This document shows positions 40,822 through 43,016 of a stretch of DNA of 43,016 bases, one piece after another (position 1 is the first letter of the stretch; every line of letters starts with the position of its first letter). The notes beneath the pieces are model-generated. The model worked only from the letters and a program-made list of their open reading frames with translations. It had not been told where the DNA came from and did not search any database. A program made the translations under genes and the position numbers. The stretch covers positions 1 through 43,016 of the forward strand of contig JAEWSC010000054.1 in NCBI GenBank assembly GCA_023398575.1. Reading direction: 5' to 3'. The DNA is from Bacillota bacterium (GTDB taxonomy: Bacteria > Bacillota > Clostridia > Christensenellales > Aristaeellaceae).

Positions 40822-42882
40822 TCAATATTTCCCAAATCCCATCGATATACGGCTTTGTGCTGCCTTTTTAGGCCCGCGGTCAAAAAGGGAGATTGGCGAA
40901 ATATCCTCCATGTGGCCATGACCATCCAGCTTGAACTTTGATACCTCTTCCCGAAGCGTTGCCGCCTGAGCTGACATCTCTTCGCTGGTGGCGGAGTTTT
41001 CCTCGGCTGTAGCGGCATTGGTCTGGACCACGGCGGATACCTGGTTAAGACCCAGTTTCACCTGGTCGATGGCTGCAGCCTGCTCCACAGAGGCATGGTC
41101 GATCTTGACGATGCTTTCGTTTACGAGACCAGCCTTCTCCTCCACGCTGGTGAGGATTACCGCTGTCTGAGCGGCAATCTCCCTACCCTCAGCAACCGTG
41201 GCTGCAGCATACTGTATCAGTTCTGCCGTACGTTTGGCCGCTTCGGCAGACTTTGCAGCCAGGTTGCGTACCTCATCAGCCACCACGGCAAAGCCTTTAC
41301 CGGCACTGCCGGCCCGTGCCGCCTCAATGGCTGCGTTCAATGCCAGTATGTTGGTCTGGAATGCAATATCCTCAATGGCTTTGGTGATGGTAGTAATCTG
41401 GCTGGAGGCCGAACCGATATTATCCATGGCGGCAGTCAGCTTTACCATGTGAGTACTGCCATCCTTGACATTGTACACGGCCTGCTCCACATAACGGGTG
41501 GCCGCCTTTACGTTTTCTGAATTCGTTACTGCCTGTTCTGCGATTCTGGCAACGGTGTTGCTGAGTTCTTCCACCGAAGACGCCTGCTCGGTTGACCCGG
41601 CAGCCAAGGCTTGCGCTCCGCTGGCTACCTGGGATGCGCCGGTGCTAACCTGCTCGGCTGCGGTATCAATGGTACGCAGCGTACCGTTCAGCGACCGGGC
41701 AATCCCCTCCATGGCCTCGCGTATAACCGCAAAATCTCCAATATATTCCTGTTCGATCACAATTCGCATATCGCCCGTGGACATTTTCCCCAACTTGTCG
41801 GTAATATCTCCGATGTAGCTTTTCAAAGAGGCAACCATGCTTTTGAGCGAGGCTGCTAAAATGCCAAGCTCATCGCTGGACGTGTGGGTAATCTCATGAT
41901 CCAATTTGCCCTTTGCCAGTTCACCGGCGACACCGGACATGGCTGCAATGGGTCTGACGATGGCCTTGTTGATAAAGAACAGAAGTGCCGCTACAATGGC
42001 CAACATAACTACCAACACAATCGCAATGGATTGAAATACTGTGGTACGCTGTAACGCATTGATCTGAGCGATGGGCACTCCGGCAAAAAATACGCCGATT
42101 GCATTTCCTTTGGAATTGACGATTGGGTTGTATGCTGTAGCGTATGGCTCGCCAAGTATCTCTGCTTCGCCTGTGTATGCTTGTTTCTGATTGATAACAA
42201 TGCCTGCAATACGGCTATCCAGCTTTGTTCCAACAATACGCTGGCCGTTTTGCATAACGGTTGTACTAGACCGTACATCACCCACAAACACGGTATAATC
42301 ATTCCCGGTCATGGCTTTCAGCTTATCGACAAATTCAATGTTTGATAAAGAAAGACCAATAGAAACCGTGCCAAGCAAGGAACCGCCAGCACCCTTTATT
42401 GGCATTGTGGAATAAGCGCTAAGACTCATTTCATTGCTGTAATCAACATCGGTTATTGCTTGGCCTGACAGAGCTTCACCTATGCCTATTTCCCTTATAG
42501 CGTCACCTGCCGTGTCGCTATGTGTTCTGGCAAGAACTTTCCCCTTTGCATCAGTGATAATGGCAAAATCAATCGGGTATCCAATATGGCTCAGAGAATG
42601 CGCTGCCGCTGTTTTCACAGCCGCCGCGTTTCCAAGTGCCATAGCCGCAAGTACATCTTCGTCCTCGGCAATGCTTTGCGCAGCCCATGATACGTCAGAT
42701 TTGTAATCGGCAACCAAGGTATCCAAGGTCTTCAGTGCCGATATGCTGTGCTCGGTATTGATATTCCTAACCACCCTGCCGTTTTCATTGGCCATAAAAA
42801 GGATTGCGAAAATACCGACAATTATGATTGCCAACGAAAAAATTGCTGCCAGTTTGAACCCGATCTTGTTAATAAGCCTCAT
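40822..42882 (-). CDS. Methyl-accepting chemotaxis protein 3, Cache-type (686 aa)
   Basis: This has the same architecture as receptors 1 and 2: TM1, Cache-like sensor (ITDAKGKVLARTHSDTAGD, MTGNDYTVFVGD), TM2, HAMP and a signalling domain with GKGFAVVADEVRNLA, ending in RISMGFGKY. The ATG at 42882 lies 9 nt after GGAG; the frame is open to 42909 but the ribosome site falls inside that extension. Sensor domains differ more between paralogues than signalling domains, as expected if the duplicated receptors now detect different but related ligands. Confidence 0.95.
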   Translation of the reverse strand: MRLINKIGFKLAAIFSLAIIIVGIFAILFMANENGRVVRNINTEHSISALKTLDTLVADYKSDVSWAAQSIAEDEDVLAAMALGNAAAVKTAAAHSLSHIGYPIDFAIITDAKGKVLARTHSDTAGDAIREIGIGEALSGQAITDVDYSNEMSLSAYSTMPIKGAGGSLLGTVSIGLSLSNIEFVDKLKAMTGNDYTVFVGDVRSSTTVMQNGQRIVGTKLDSRIAGIVINQKQAYTGEAEILGEPYATAYNPIVNSKGNAIGVFFAGVPIAQINALQRTTVFQSIAIVLVVMLAIVAALLFFINKAIVRPIAAMSGVAGELAKGKLDHEITHTSSDELGILAASLKSMVASLKSYIGDITDKLGKMSTGDMRIVIEQEYIGDFAVIREAMEGIARSLNGTLRTIDTAAEQVSTGASQVASGAQALAAGSTEQASSVEELSNTVARIAEQAVTNSENVKAATRYVEQAVYNVKDGSTHMVKLTAAMDNIGSASSQITTITKAIEDIAFQTNILALNAAIEAARAGSAGKGFAVVADEVRNLAAKSAEAAKRTAELIQYAAATVAEGREIAAQTAVILTSVEEKAGLVNESIVKIDHASVEQAAAIDQVKLGLNQVSAVVQTNAATAEENSATSEEMSAQAATLREEVSKFKLDGHGHMEDISPISLFDRGPKKAAQSRISMGFGKY

Positions 42883-42924
42883 GTAACACATCTCCATTAC
42901 ATTAATCAAAAACTACACCCTATT

Positions 42925-42930
42925 CCTATA
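42925..42930 (-). promoter_or_regulatory. -10 box of chemoreceptor 3
   Basis: TATAGG within CTGTTTATAGGAATAG, shared with receptor 2. The -35 position (ATGTGA) is again far from consensus and touches the palindrome. Confidence 0.45.
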
Positions 42931-42951
42931 AACAGAATTCCGTGAGCTCAC

Positions 42952-42970
42952 ATACCACATTTTGTGGTAT
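42952..42970 (-). promoter_or_regulatory. Palindromic operator, copy 3 (perfect)
   Basis: ATACCACA-TTT-TGTGGTAT, identical to copy 2, ending 69 nt before the receptor 3 start. The remaining 46 nt to the window end show no gene. Confidence 0.7.
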
Positions 42971-43016
42971 TTTTCTGTTTCGAGTAGGAGTTTTTGCAGC
43001 CATCTCACTTTTCCTT

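Noticed and set aside
1..43016. CRISPR arrays, prophage, toxin-antitoxin or restriction-modification systems
   Set aside because: No regularly spaced direct repeats, phage structural genes or paired small toxin/antitoxin frames were found; the only mobile DNA seen is the single insertion sequence.

Overview
The window looks like chromosomal DNA of a motile Clostridia-class Firmicute with roughly even base composition. Housekeeping genes carry Firmicutes-type names and order (rbgA-rnhB-yraN, dprA-topA-trmFO-hslV-hslU), Shine-Dalgarno sites are strong (AGGAGG), sigma-A promoters are near consensus, and the sensor kinases are of the YesM/YesN kind. Several exported proteins end their signal peptides in AxA followed by Q/E/G and have no lipobox, a style I associate with Christensenellales-like lineages. 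That last point is an impression, not a proof.

Region 1 (1-6.2 kb). A tightly packed minus-strand set encodes a YtfQ-like sugar-binding lipoprotein, a YesM-type kinase and a response regulator cut by the left edge. This is the layout of an AraPST/XylFII-LytS-type three-component sugar sensor. It lies directly downstream of a lone L-arabinose isomerase gene (araA), whose -10 box is covered by a cre-like palindrome. Divergent from araA are two genes of unclear role: a prenyltransferase-fold protein and an AlkZ-related protein.

Region 2 (6.2-9.2 kb). A four-tRNA operon (Arg, His, Gln, Lys) with its own promoter and terminator faces glyA. Next come a methyltransferase pseudogene with two frameshifts and the SRP RNA gene.

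Region 3 (9.2-24.9 kb). Eleven minus-strand genes are packed with gaps of about 50 bp or less: rbgA, rnhB, yraN, a 1391-residue double glycosyltransferase, comM/yifB, dprA, topA, trmFO, an alpha/beta hydrolase, hslV and hslU. They combine ribosome assembly, DNA maintenance, tRNA modification and proteolysis. Compared with Bacillus, xerC/codV and codY are missing, and the hydrolase occupies the xerC position.

Region 4 (24.9-28 kb). An intact IS1182-like element sits between the rbgA operon promoter and a DUF3048 (YerB-like) gene, and carries its own terminator hairpins.

Region 5 (28-36.3 kb). A CUT1 sugar transporter operon (binding protein, two permeases, no ATPase) ends in an enolase-superfamily enzyme. 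A divergent YesM/YesN two-component system probably controls it.

Region 6 (36.3-43 kb). Three tandem paralogous Cache-type chemoreceptors have near-identical signalling domains and a shared GFGKY tail. Each has the same 19-bp palindrome (ATACCACA-N3-TGTGGTAT) about 70 nt upstream of its start codon, which looks like an unrecognised operator and is the strongest candidate for a new regulatory unit here.
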